The notes below the pieces were generated by a model that worked only from the letters and a program-made list of their open reading frames with translations, ran no database searches and was not told where the DNA came from. Position numbers and translations under genes: made by a program. From contig MNCZ01000086.1 in the NCBI GenBank assembly GCA_001914695.1, positions 1 through 64,000 on the forward strand: a stretch of DNA of 64,000 nucleotides, given 5' to 3'. How positions within the stretch are numbered: position 1 is the first letter of the stretch; each line of letters opens with the position of its first letter. The stretch is from Gammaproteobacteria bacterium 13_2_20CM_66_19. GTDB taxonomy: Bacteria; Pseudomonadota; Gammaproteobacteria; Steroidobacterales; Steroidobacteraceae. Below are positions 44,464-53,763 of the stretch, one piece after another.

Positions 44464-46379
44464 GGCGCACCCCGCACGGCTTCGGGCTCGCTCGCGGCGG
44501 GCGCGGGCCGCGCCCCGCGCCGCCCCCGACGCCAGGCCGCCACGAGCAGCGCGACCGCAGTGAACAGCAGGGGCGCCACGACGATGTTGACGAGCTTCAG
44601 CTCGGTGCCCAGCCGCTCGATGTCCGCGTCCAGCCCGGCGCGCACGGCGCGCAGCTCCTTGCGGATGCGCAGCTTCTCGGTCTGGAAGTGCTCGATCTCG
44701 CGCTCCTGCTCGGGAGTGATGATGAGCGAGGCCTGCTTGCCGCCCTTCGAGCGCAGCGCGGTGAGCTTGTCCTCCGTGTCGCGCAACTGCTGCTCGAGCT
44801 CCTGTTCCTTCACCCGGAAGCGATCCTGCGCGGCGCGCTGCAGTTTTTCGACGCGCTCGAAGGGGCGCCGGTACGAGGCTCGTCCGCGCACGCTGATGAG
44901 GTCGTTGCTGCCGGCGAGATTGTCGAGTGCGTTCTGCACCAGGTCGCCGTTGCTCGCCAGGGCGCGGATCAGACGCTGGCCGAAGAAATTCTGCTCGCGC
45001 ACCCACAGATAGTCGGACAGCAGGTCGGAGTCGGCAAACACCACGAGGCTGAGGGGCTTCTGCGACTCCTTCAGGGCCGCCTGCCCCGGCGGCAGCGTCA
45101 CGCCGGCCGGCGGACCCGCGGGGAAGGCACTGTGGACGTTGCCACTGACGCGCGCGGCAATGGTGTAGCGGCGGCCGGTCGGCTTGAAGCCGTCGCGCAG
45201 CGTCGCCGGGTCGAACAGCATGCGGAAGCGAGCGACCGGCAGCGGCTCGGCGTCGGTGCTCGACTGCAGCAGCGGCTCGAAGCGGACCTTCGCGTCCTTG
45301 AGCGGCTCGAGGTGGCCGGCGCTGGCGACGTTGACGTTCGAGAGTCCCGCCGTGATCACGTCGTCGGCCGTGAAGGCGTCCTTACCCAGGCCGAGAAAAC
45401 CCAGGTGCTCGACCGGCTCACCGGAACGCGTGCTCACGGTGAGTGCGTAACCGCGGTCGGCGATCACCTCACCGGGATCGAACTGCACGCCCCAGGCCTC
45501 GAGCAGCGACTTCAAGTGCGATGACTTGTCCGCCCCCATCGCCGCCATCGGATTGCGTCCCTCTTCGCCCGACTGATCGGCCTGGGCGAGCGGGTCGACG
45601 AACACCAGGAGATGTCCGCCGCGCAGCGCGTACTGGTCGATCGCGAACTGCGTCGCCGGCGACAGGTCCTTCGGGTGCACCAGCACCAGCACGCTCACGT
45701 CGGGATCGATCTTGGGCGCCGTCTGATCGAGCGGCCGGAGGTCGAAGAGCTGCTGCGCCTCGCTGTACACCGTCCAGGGCTGGCGCATCTGGCCGGTCTG
45801 CGGATCGAAGCCCGGGCCCATCGGCAGCGACGACAGCCAGGCCACCACCGGTTTCCTGGGGTTGGCGAGCTGATAAACGAGCTTGACGACGTCGTACTCG
45901 AGGAACTGCTCCTTGTGGTCATCGAACCACTCGATGGCTGCGCGGCCGTCGGTGGAGTTGGTGCCGGCCAGGCCGAAGTAGAACGGCGTCCCGGCGGGTC
46001 CGACCGGAGTGGCGCGCACACCGAACTCGGAGGCCCGGTCCTCCTCCTCGGAGAAGGGCTGCGGATCGATCGCGTGCAGCCGCAGCTTGCCGCCCGAGCG
46101 GGCGCTCAGCTCCTCGAGGAAATCGCGCACCCGCGCGCCGTAGGTCTTGAACTCCGGCAGCTGTCCTGCGGTCTTCTCCGAGAAGAAGAAGTACAGGTTA
46201 ATGGGCTCTTTTGTGCTGGCGAGGATGCGGTCGGTTCCGGGCGCGATGGTGTAGAGGCGGTTCTGCGTCAGATCCAGCCGCCAGCCGCGCAGCGCGTAGT
46301 TGAAGAGGATGGTGAGTCCGATGAACAGCAGCGCGAGCGCGAGGAGCGTACCGCCGCCGAGTGTCGAGCGTTTGTTCAT
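44460..46379 (-). CDS. GldG-family ABC transport auxiliary protein
   Basis: LDLTQNRLYTIAPGTDRILAS, VSVLVLVHPKDLSPATQFAIDQYALRGGHLLVFVDPLAQ, coiled coil and C-terminal TM. Confidence 0.9.
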   Translation of the reverse strand: MNKRSTLGGGTLLALALLFIGLTILFNYALRGWRLDLTQNRLYTIAPGTDRILASTKEPINLYFFFSEKTAGQLPEFKTYGARVRDFLEELSARSGGKLRLHAIDPQPFSEEEDRASEFGVRATPVGPAGTPFYFGLAGTNSTDGRAAIEWFDDHKEQFLEYDVVKLVYQLANPRKPVVAWLSSLPMGPGFDPQTGQMRQPWTVYSEAQQLFDLRPLDQTAPKIDPDVSVLVLVHPKDLSPATQFAIDQYALRGGHLLVFVDPLAQADQSGEEGRNPMAAMGADKSSHLKSLLEAWGVQFDPGEVIADRGYALTVSTRSGEPVEHLGFLGLGKDAFTADDVITAGLSNVNVASAGHLEPLKDAKVRFEPLLQSSTDAEPLPVARFRMLFDPATLRDGFKPTGRRYTIAARVSGNVHSAFPAGPPAGVTLPPGQAALKESQKPLSLVVFADSDLLSDYLWVREQNFFGQRLIRALASNGDLVQNALDNLAGSNDLISVRGRASYRRPFERVEKLQRAAQDRFRVKEQELEQQLRDTEDKLTALRSKGGKQASLIITPEQEREIEHFQTEKLRIRKELRAVRAGLDADIERLGTELKLVNIVVAPLLFTAVALLVAAWRRGRRGARPAPAASEPEAVRGAP

Positions 46380-46384
46380 GGGGT

Positions 46385-47119
46385 TCAGTCCGCCTTGCGC
46401 AGCTCGAGCGCGATCGCGGTCGCGAGCAGGAAGAACGCGATCAGCATCGCGAAGTACAGCAGGTCGCGTAAGTCGATGACGCCCTTCTGGATGGACTCGA
46501 AATGGGTGAGGAACGAGAGCGAGGCGACCGCGTCGATGAGCGGCTGTGGAGCCCAGCTGCGGAACACATCGAGCACGAGCGGAAAGCCCGCCAGCAGGAA
46601 CATGAAGCACGCCACCACGGCGAGGATGAACGCCACCACCTGATTGCGGGTCAGCGCCGACATGCACGAGCCGATGGCGAGAAAGCCCCCCGCGAGCATG
46701 ATGCTCCCGAGGTAGGCGGTGAGAATCGCGCCGTTGTCAGGGTGACCGAGGTAGTTGACCGTGATCCACAGCGGGAAGGTGAGCGCGACCGCCAGCGCGG
46801 TGAAGATCCAGGCGGCGAGGAACTTGCCGAGCACCGCCTCCGAGAGCTCCACCGGCTGGGTCATCAGGAGCTCGATGCTGCCGGACTTGCGCTCCTCGGA
46901 CCACAGCTTCATCGAGATCGCCGGGATAAGGAAAAGATACAGCCATGGATGGAAGGTGAAGAACGGATAGAGGTCGGCCTGGCCGCTCTCGTAGAGGTGT
47001 CCGAGATAGAACGTGAAGACGTTGGCGAGGAACAGGAAGATGACGATGAAAACGTACGCGAGCGGCGTCGCGAAGTAGCTCGCGAGCTCGCGGCGCATGA
47101 TGATGCCCACGTTGCGCAT
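46385..47119 (-). CDS. ABC-2 type permease (GldF-like)
   Basis: IMRRELASYFATPLAYVFIVIFLFLANVFTFYLG, SMKLWSEERKSGSIELLMTQPVELSEAVLGKFLAAW. Confidence 0.92.
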   Translation of the reverse strand: MRNVGIIMRRELASYFATPLAYVFIVIFLFLANVFTFYLGHLYESGQADLYPFFTFHPWLYLFLIPAISMKLWSEERKSGSIELLMTQPVELSEAVLGKFLAAWIFTALAVALTFPLWITVNYLGHPDNGAILTAYLGSIMLAGGFLAIGSCMSALTRNQVVAFILAVVACFMFLLAGFPLVLDVFRSWAPQPLIDAVASLSFLTHFESIQKGVIDLRDLLYFAMLIAFFLLATAIALELRKAD

Positions 47120-47133
47120 GATGCGGCGGGTCC

Positions 47134-48057
47134 TCAGGCGGTGATGGTCCGGAACACTTCGTCGAGGCGTCCCGACTCGAGGTGCAGCTCCTTGAGCTTG
47201 AGCCCCGCCCGCACGGCGAGCTCGGAGACTGCCGGCAGGATGGTGGCGCCGGCCCTGGGAAGCGCGGTGAGCCGCGCATCGCGCTCGCTCACCTCGACCT
47301 CGGCGACCGCCGCGAGCGCGGCCACCGCAGCGCGCGCTTCGGCGAGCTGCGCCGGCTGCTCGAGCTGCATGGACACCGCGTTGTGGTAGCGCGAGCGTGC
47401 GGCGAGCCCGGTCGGCGTGTCGTCGGCCACGATGCGGCCGCGCGAGATGATGATCGCGCGGGTGCACACCGCGTCGACCTCCTCGAGGATGTGGGTCGAG
47501 ATCACGATGATCTTGTCGCGCGCCATGTCGTTGATGAGCGTGCGCACCTCATGCTTCTGGTTCGGATCGAGCCCGTCGGTGGGCTCATCGAGAATCAGCA
47601 CCGGCGGGTCGTGCATGATGGCCTGCGCCAGCCCGACGCGGCGACGGAAGCCCTTCGAGAGCGTCTCGATCGTCTGATCGAGCACGCCGCCGAGCTGCAG
47701 GTGCTCGATGACGTGCCCGAGGCGCTGCGAGCGCCGTGCGCCGGTGAGCGAGCGCAGGTCGGCGATGAACTCGAGGAAGCGCCGCACCGTCATCTCGCCG
47801 TAGAGCGGCGCGCCCTCGGGGAGGTAGCCGAGGGCCGCCTTGGCCTTGAGGGGCTCGCTCTCGACGTCGTGGCCGCAGATGCTGGCGCGACCCGAGGTCG
47901 GTGTGACGAATCCGGCCAGCATGCGCATGGTGGTGGTCTTACCCGCGCCGTTGGGACCGAGGAACCCCAGCACCTCCCCGGGACCGACGTGGAAGCTGAC
48001 ATCGTCCACCGCGGTCAGCGAGTCGTAGCGTTTGGTCAGCTGCTCGGTCTTGATCAT
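47134..48057 (-). CDS. ABC transporter ATP-binding protein (GldA-like)
   Basis: LGFLGPNGAGKTTTMRMLAGFVTPTSG, LSKGFRRRVGLAQAIMHDPPVLILDEPTDGLDPNQ. Confidence 0.95.
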   Translation of the reverse strand: MIKTEQLTKRYDSLTAVDDVSFHVGPGEVLGFLGPNGAGKTTTMRMLAGFVTPTSGRASICGHDVESEPLKAKAALGYLPEGAPLYGEMTVRRFLEFIADLRSLTGARRSQRLGHVIEHLQLGGVLDQTIETLSKGFRRRVGLAQAIMHDPPVLILDEPTDGLDPNQKHEVRTLINDMARDKIIVISTHILEEVDAVCTRAIIISRGRIVADDTPTGLAARSRYHNAVSMQLEQPAQLAEARAAVAALAAVAEVEVSERDARLTALPRAGATILPAVSELAVRAGLKLKELHLESGRLDEVFRTITA

Positions 48058-48239
48058 GGGATGGCTCTAGAGACGTACGCTGGTTGAAAAGTTCCCGGCA
48101 CTGTCAAAGGGCGCGATTGTGGCTGCGGCACTGCGCCGAATTCAACTGGGGCTTAATTCATGTTAAATATCTGGCAGTTATATCTAATATCTGAAGTAAT
48201 ATCGATGGTGGCGCCGGTGACGCGCCCGAGCGGCCCCGG

Positions 48240-48848
48240 CTACCACGTGAGCCCGCGGCGCGAGCGCCAGTAGAGGATGCACAGCGCCCCGCCGAGCATC
48301 CCTCCCAGGTGCGCGAAGTGGGCCACGCCCGGCTGCGCGCCGGTCACGCCGAAGAGCAGCTCGAGCAGCGCATACCCCGTCACCAACAGCCACGCGGGCA
48401 CGGGGATCGGTATCGGCACGACGATGAGCTTCTGGCGCGGAAAGTACCAGGCGAAGGCGAGCAGCACCCCGAAAACCCCGCCCGAGGCGCCGATGACCGG
48501 CTCCGCGGAGCCGGCGGAACCCTGCACCGCGAGCTGCGTCAGCGCCGCGGCGAGCGCGCACAGGAGGTAGTAGATCACGAAGCGCCGGCCCCCCCAGCGC
48601 CGCTCGAGCGCGCTGCCGAACATGAAGAGCGCGAACATGTTGAAGAAGAGGTGTGCCCAGCCGCCGTGCGCCCACTGCGCGTGCAGGAACGCGTAAGTAA
48701 TGAGCTGCCACGGCTCGAACAGACCGCTATGGGGCGGCCAGAGCGCGAACAGCCCCGCCATCAGATTCGGGAGCAGCTGCTGCAGCAGCGACACCGCGAT
48801 GTTGATGAGGATCAGCGCCCGCGTGGCGGGCGGCGGCGAGGGGAACAT
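48240..48848 (-). CDS. Rhomboid-family intramembrane serine protease
   Basis: ITYAFLHAQWAHGGWAHLFFNMFALFMFGSALE, GASGGVFGVLLAFAW, VAHFAHLGGMLGGALC. Confidence 0.92.
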   Translation of the reverse strand: MFPSPPPATRALILINIAVSLLQQLLPNLMAGLFALWPPHSGLFEPWQLITYAFLHAQWAHGGWAHLFFNMFALFMFGSALERRWGGRRFVIYYLLCALAAALTQLAVQGSAGSAEPVIGASGGVFGVLLAFAWYFPRQKLIVVPIPIPVPAWLLVTGYALLELLFGVTGAQPGVAHFAHLGGMLGGALCILYWRSRRGLTW

Positions 48849-48868
48849 CGCACCATTTTACTTGCGTC

Positions 48869-49369
48869 TCAGAGGCGCCGCTGCAGCAAAACGAGATCGA
48901 GCCAGCGCTCGAACTTGTAGCCCACCTCGCGGAGCCTCGCCACCTGCTCGAAACCGAGACGCTCGTGAAAGCGGATCGAGGCGGCGTTGTCCGCATCGAC
49001 TCCGCCGATCATGACGTGCTTGCCGAGCGCGGCGGCCCGCGCCAGCAGCTCGGTCAGCAGGACCGTACCGACGCCGCGACCGCGGCACCCCAAGCGCACG
49101 TGCACCGAGTGCTCGACCGTGAAGCGGTAGCCCGGCCAGGCGCGGAAGTCGCCGAAGCTCGCGTACCCGAGCACGCCGCGCGCGTCGCGCGCCACCAGCA
49201 CCGGGTAGCCTTGGCTCGCGCGTGCGCGCCACCACTGCGTGCGCTCCGCGAGCGTCACCGGCACGTGGGAGAAGATTGCCGTCGAGGTGGCGAGCACGTC
49301 GTTGTAGATGGCGACGAGACCTTCGAGGTCGCCCTCGCGCGCCTCCCTGACCTGCACCGCCTCCGCCAC
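48869..49369 (-). CDS. GNAT-family N-acetyltransferase (phosphinothricin-acetyltransferase-like)
   Basis: VREAREGDLEGLVAIYNDVLATSTAIFSHVPVTLAERTQWW, FTVEHSVHVRLGCRGRGVGTVLLTELL; GTG start. Confidence 0.85.
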   Translation of the reverse strand: MAEAVQVREAREGDLEGLVAIYNDVLATSTAIFSHVPVTLAERTQWWRARASQGYPVLVARDARGVLGYASFGDFRAWPGYRFTVEHSVHVRLGCRGRGVGTVLLTELLARAAALGKHVMIGGVDADNAASIRFHERLGFEQVARLREVGYKFERWLDLVLLQRRL

Positions 49370-49388
49370 TGCTCCGGTCCGGAACGCT

Positions 49389-50789
49389 TCAGGCCGCGCG
49401 CAGGGATTCGCGCAGGAACTCGACGAGCGGCGGGCTCGCGCTGTGAGCGACGTTGAAGCGCAGCCACTGGTTGCAGCTCTCGGCCGCGGAGAACAGCGCG
49501 CCGCGCGCCAGCAGGATCGAGTGATCGCGCGCGCGGCGCGCGAGCCCATCGACCGGCACGGCATCGGGCACGCGGCCCCACAGGAAGATGCCTTCACCCG
49601 GAGCGCTGTCGAACTCGATGCCGGCGGACTCGAGCCCGGCGCGGGCATCCCGCCGCATGCGCGCCAGGCGCAGGCGCAGCTGCTCCACGTGCTTCTTGTA
49701 GCGCCCGCCGTCGAGCACCTCGGACACGAAGCACTCGAGCAGCGTCGAGCCCGAGAGCACGGTGAGCACCTTGCGCTCGATCAGTTGCATGACGAGCGCG
49801 CCCTCGGCGGCCACGTAGCCGACGCGCAGCGCGGGGCCTATGAGCTTGGTGTAGCTGCCCACGTAGATGACGTGGCGGAGACCATCGATCTGCGCGAGGC
49901 GCACCGCCGGCCCCTCGTGCAGGTCCCCGTACACATCGTCCTCCACCACGGCGAAGCCGTACTGCTCGGCGAGCGACAGAATGCGGTGGCAGTGGGCCGC
50001 ATCCGCGCTCGAGCCGGTGGGGTTGTGCAGCAGGGTCTGCATGAAGAAGGCGCGCGGCCGGTGCGCGCGGCAGGCCGCTTCGAGCGCCTCGAGGTCCGGC
50101 CCGTCGGCGTGCCGCGGCACGGGAATGAGGCGTACGTGATGGGCCCGCAGCTGCTCGAACAGCACGAAGTAGCCGGGGTCTTCCACGAGGACCGCATCGC
50201 CCGGAGCGAGCAGGATCCGCGCGAGCAGGTCGAAGGCCTGCGACGCCCCGTAGGTGGTCACGATGTTGGCGGGACCGGCCGCGATCCCGTTCTGCACCAG
50301 CCTCGAGGCGATCTGCTCGCGCAGCTCGGAGAGGCCCTGAGGCTCGCAGGGCAACCACGGCTGCGTGCGCCGCCCGCGCACGAGGCGCGCCAGCACGCCG
50401 CCGGGCGCCGCCTCCAGCAGCCAGTTCTCCGGCAGGAAGCCGGAGCCCGCCGGGATGACGTCCGCGCGCTGCGTCAGGCAGAGCTGCGCGAGCGCGAGCG
50501 CGTCCGAGCCGAGATCGGGCAGGGCCTCGATGGCGGCGAGCGGGGCCGAGGGGGGCCGGCGCATCACGAAGAACCCGCGGCCGGCGCGCGACTCGATCAC
50601 TCCGCGGGCGACCAGGCGGTCGTAGGCGTCGACCACGGTGAAGGGGCTCGCGCCGACCTGGCGCGCGAGCTTGCGGATCGAGGGCAGCCGCACGCCCGCC
50701 GGCAGCTGGCCGTGACGCACGAGCTGCGTCACGCGCTCGCAGATCTGGTCGACCAGCGGTACGGTGGAATCCCGGGCGAGCTCGAACAT
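49389..50789 (-). CDS. MocR-type (GntR HTH + PLP aminotransferase) regulator
   Basis: GntR HTH LPAGVRLPSIRKLARQVGASPFTVVDAYDRLVARGVIESRAGRGFFV; aminotransferase VGSYTKLIGPALRVGYVAA. Confidence 0.93.
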   Translation of the reverse strand: MFELARDSTVPLVDQICERVTQLVRHGQLPAGVRLPSIRKLARQVGASPFTVVDAYDRLVARGVIESRAGRGFFVMRRPPSAPLAAIEALPDLGSDALALAQLCLTQRADVIPAGSGFLPENWLLEAAPGGVLARLVRGRRTQPWLPCEPQGLSELREQIASRLVQNGIAAGPANIVTTYGASQAFDLLARILLAPGDAVLVEDPGYFVLFEQLRAHHVRLIPVPRHADGPDLEALEAACRAHRPRAFFMQTLLHNPTGSSADAAHCHRILSLAEQYGFAVVEDDVYGDLHEGPAVRLAQIDGLRHVIYVGSYTKLIGPALRVGYVAAEGALVMQLIERKVLTVLSGSTLLECFVSEVLDGGRYKKHVEQLRLRLARMRRDARAGLESAGIEFDSAPGEGIFLWGRVPDAVPVDGLARRARDHSILLARGALFSAAESCNQWLRFNVAHSASPPLVEFLRESLRAA

Positions 50790-50815
50790 CGGTGTCTCGT
50801 GGGGGCGGCGGCGCG

Positions 50816-51403
50816 CTACCTGACCATCATGACCGCGGTGGTGGCGAGCGCAAGAGCCATGGTGCCATTGAAGACTCGACGGCCGCGCGGCGCCGTGATG
50901 AGACTCCTGAGCGAGCTGCCGAACAGCGCCCACACCGCCATGCACGGCGCACCGATCCCCTCCGCGACCACGACCATGTAGACGCCGCTCGCCACCGGCC
51001 CGAGCTCGCGGGGGAGAAACAGGGTGGCTGCGGTCACGGTCATCACCCACGCCTTGGGGTTCAGAAACTGGAACATCGCCGCCTCAAGGAAGCTCACCGG
51101 GCGGCTGCCGGCGCGCGCCTCCGCGCCCTTGAGGCCGAGCAGCGTGAAGCCGAGATACACGAGGTACGCAGCGCCCACCCAGGCGAGCGCGCTCTGCAGC
51201 GCCGGCCAGCGATTGAAGAGCGCGGAGAGTCCGGCGCACACCGCGAGCAGCTGCACGGTGAATCCGCAGACGATCCCGAGAATGTGCGGCACCGTACGCC
51301 GAAAGCCGAAGTTCGCCCCCGACGCCGTCAGCATCACGTTGTTGGGCCCCGGCGTGATCGACATGACGAAGGTATAGGTAATGAAAGGCAGCGGATCGAC
51401 CAT
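50816..51403 (-). CDS. LysE/RhtB-family amino acid exporter
   Basis: MVDPLPFITYTFVMSITPGPNNVMLTASGANFGFRRTVPHILGIVCG, FLNPKAWVMTVTAATLFL. Confidence 0.93.
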   Translation of the reverse strand: MVDPLPFITYTFVMSITPGPNNVMLTASGANFGFRRTVPHILGIVCGFTVQLLAVCAGLSALFNRWPALQSALAWVGAAYLVYLGFTLLGLKGAEARAGSRPVSFLEAAMFQFLNPKAWVMTVTAATLFLPRELGPVASGVYMVVVAEGIGAPCMAVWALFGSSLRSLITAPRGRRVFNGTMALALATTAVMMVR

Positions 51404-51417
51404 GAGCGCGCATTCCA

Positions 51418-51441
51418 TCGAGACCTGGGAGTCTCGAGACT
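51418..51441. promoter_or_regulatory. Composite palindrome in the lysE/thiolase divergent intergenic region
   Basis: TCGAGAC-CTGGGA-GTCTCGA inverted repeat overlapping a perfect 12-bp palindrome AGTCTCGAGACT. Confidence 0.5.
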
Positions 51442-51545
51442 GCGCGATCGCAGGGGTGCAGGGGCAGATACAGCGTGACGCCGCATTGCGCGCACTGTGT
51501 CGGTTGTGGACCGGTACGGGGCGAGCGGGGCTATGATTGGGCGTC

Positions 51546-52751
51546 ATGGCTGACGCCTTTATCTGCGACGCGGTGCGCACCCCGATCGGCCGCTACGGCG
51601 GCGCGCTCGCCGCGGTGCGGACCGACGATCTCGCGGCGGTGCCCATCGTGGCGCTGCTCAGGCGCAACCCCTCGCTCGATCCGGCCGCGATCGAGGAGGT
51701 GCTGCTCGGGTGCGCCAACCAGGCGGGCGAGGACAATCGCAACGTCGCGCGCATGGCGTCGCTCCTCGCGGGGCTGCCGGTGTCGGTGCCGGGTGCGACG
51801 ATCAATCGCCTGTGCGGCTCGGGACTCGATGCGGTGGCGATGGCGGCACGGGTGATCCGCAGCGGCGAGGCCGAGATCATCGTGGCGGGCGGGGTGGAGT
51901 CGATGTCGCGCGCGCCCTTCGTGATCCCGAAGGCCGACGCCCCCTTCAGCCGCCACGCGGAGATTCATGACACGACCATCGGCTGGCGCTTCGTGAATCC
52001 GCGCATGCGCGAGCGCTTTGGGCTCGACTCGATGCCCGAGACCGGGGAGAACGTCGCCGCCGAGTTCCACATCGCGCGCGCCGACCAGGACCGCTTTGCG
52101 CTGCGCAGCCAGCAGCGCACCGCCGCCGCCTACGCGCGCGGCTTCTATGAGGCGGAGCTCGTGCCGGTCGAGATCCCGAGAGCTAAGGGCAAGCCCCTCG
52201 CCGTGACGCGCGACGAGCATCCCCGGCCCGAGACCACCCTCAAGCGGCTCGCGTCGCTCCCGACGCCGTTTCGCGCCAACGGGACCGTCACCGCCGGCAA
52301 CGCCTCCGGAGTGAACGACGGCGCGGCGGCGCTGCTGATCGCGTCCGAGAGCGCGGCCCGGCGCCTGAATCTGACACCGCGCGCGCGCATCGTCGCCGCG
52401 GCCACCGCGGGGGTGGAGCCGCGCATCATGGGGATGGGCCCCGTGCCGGCCACGCGCAAGGTGCTCGCCGTCGCGCGGCTCGGGCTCGAGGAGCTCGAGG
52501 TGATCGAGCTGAACGAAGCGTTCGCGAGCCAGGCGCTCGCGGTGCTGAGCGAGCTCGGGCTTGCCGCTGATGCGGATCACGTCAATCCGAACGGCGGCGC
52601 CATCGCGCTCGGCCATCCGCTCGGCATGTCGGGAGCGCGGCTCGCCACGACCGCCATGTGGCAGCTGGCCGCGGTGCGCGGCCGCTACGCGCTGTGCACC
52701 ATGTGCATCGGCGTGGGCCAGGGCATTGCGCTCATCCTCGAGCGGGTGTGA
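51546..52751 (+). CDS. pcaF: 3-oxoadipyl-CoA thiolase-like acetyl-CoA acyltransferase
   Basis: [84 protein letters not shown]; very close to PcaF/PaaJ. Confidence 0.9.
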   Translation: MADAFICDAVRTPIGRYGGALAAVRTDDLAAVPIVALLRRNPSLDPAAIEEVLLGCANQAGEDNRNVARMASLLAGLPVSVPGATINRLCGSGLDAVAMAARVIRSGEAEIIVAGGVESMSRAPFVIPKADAPFSRHAEIHDTTIGWRFVNPRMRERFGLDSMPETGENVAAEFHIARADQDRFALRSQQRTAAAYARGFYEAELVPVEIPRAKGKPLAVTRDEHPRPETTLKRLASLPTPFRANGTVTAGNASGVNDGAAALLIASESAARRLNLTPRARIVAAATAGVEPRIMGMGPVPATRKVLAVARLGLEELEVIELNEAFASQALAVLSELGLAADADHVNPNGGAIALGHPLGMSGARLATTAMWQLAAVRGRYALCTMCIGVGQGIALILERV

Positions 52752-52790
52752 GGCGGGGCGGACCGGTGTCGGCGGCCCGCACGTGCGTCG

Positions 52791-53759
52791 CTAGGGCGCC
52801 ACCGTCCACGGCAGGCGCTCGAGATCGAGATTCCCGCCGCTGACGATGAGTCCGATGCGCCGGCCGCGCAGCGCCGGGCGCTCGTCGAGGAGCGCCGCGT
52901 AGGGCACCGCGCCCGAGGGCTCCACGACGATCTTCATCACCTCGAAGAGCCGGCGCATCGCGCGCACGATCAGCGGGTCGGTGACCGTCGTGATGTCATC
53001 GACCAGATTCCGGATCACGGCGAAGGGCCGCTCGCCGAGCGTGGCGCGCAGGCCGTCGGCGATGGTGTCGGGCTTGACGCTCGCGATGATCCGGCCGGCC
53101 CGGAGCGAGCGCGCGGCATCGTCGGCGCCGGAAGGCTCGACGCCGATCACGCGCACCGCGGGCTTGAGTGCCCTCGCGGCGACCGCAGTGCCGCCGAGGA
53201 GTCCCCCGCCGCCCACGGGGCAGAGGATCACGTCGAGATCGGGGACCTGCGCCAGGAGCTCCACCGCCGCGGTGGCCTGGCCGGCCATCACGGCGAGGTC
53301 GTCGTAGGGATGAATGAGGGTTGCGCCGGTAGCAGCGAGCAGCTCGCGCGCGGCGCTCTCGCGCGCGGCGAGCGTTGCCTGGCAGTAAGTGATCTCGCCG
53401 CCGTAGCGGGCGACCGCGGCGCGCTTGGCCTGCGGGCTGTTATCGGGCATCACGATATAGGCGGGAACTCCGCGCAGCCGCGCGGCGCGCGCGAGCGCCG
53501 CCGCATGATTGCCCGAGGAATGGGTCGCGACGCCCGAGCGCGCCTGCTCGGGGGAGAGCGCAAACACGGCGTTGGTCGCGCCGCGCGCCTTGAATGAGCC
53601 GCTCTTCTGGAAGCTCTCGCACTTGAAGTAGAGGTGCGCGCCGGCCTCCGCATCGAGCGTCGAGCTGGTGAGCGTCGGCGTCACGCTCACCTTGCCGGCG
53701 ATGCGCTCGCGCGCCTCCTGGACGAGGCTCCAGGTGAGGCCTGTAGAGGTGTCCGGCAC
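52791..53759 (-). CDS. PLP-dependent threonine/serine dehydratase
   Basis: LYFKCESFQKSGSFKARGATNAVF, SSGNHAAALARAARLRGVPAYIVMP, CPVGGGGLLGGTAVA; GTG start. Confidence 0.93.
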   Translation of the reverse strand: MPDTSTGLTWSLVQEARERIAGKVSVTPTLTSSTLDAEAGAHLYFKCESFQKSGSFKARGATNAVFALSPEQARSGVATHSSGNHAAALARAARLRGVPAYIVMPDNSPQAKRAAVARYGGEITYCQATLAARESAARELLAATGATLIHPYDDLAVMAGQATAAVELLAQVPDLDVILCPVGGGGLLGGTAVAARALKPAVRVIGVEPSGADDAARSLRAGRIIASVKPDTIADGLRATLGERPFAVIRNLVDDITTVTDPLIVRAMRRLFEVMKIVVEPSGAVPYAALLDERPALRGRRIGLIVSGGNLDLERLPWTVAP

Positions 53760-53763
53760 CCCT

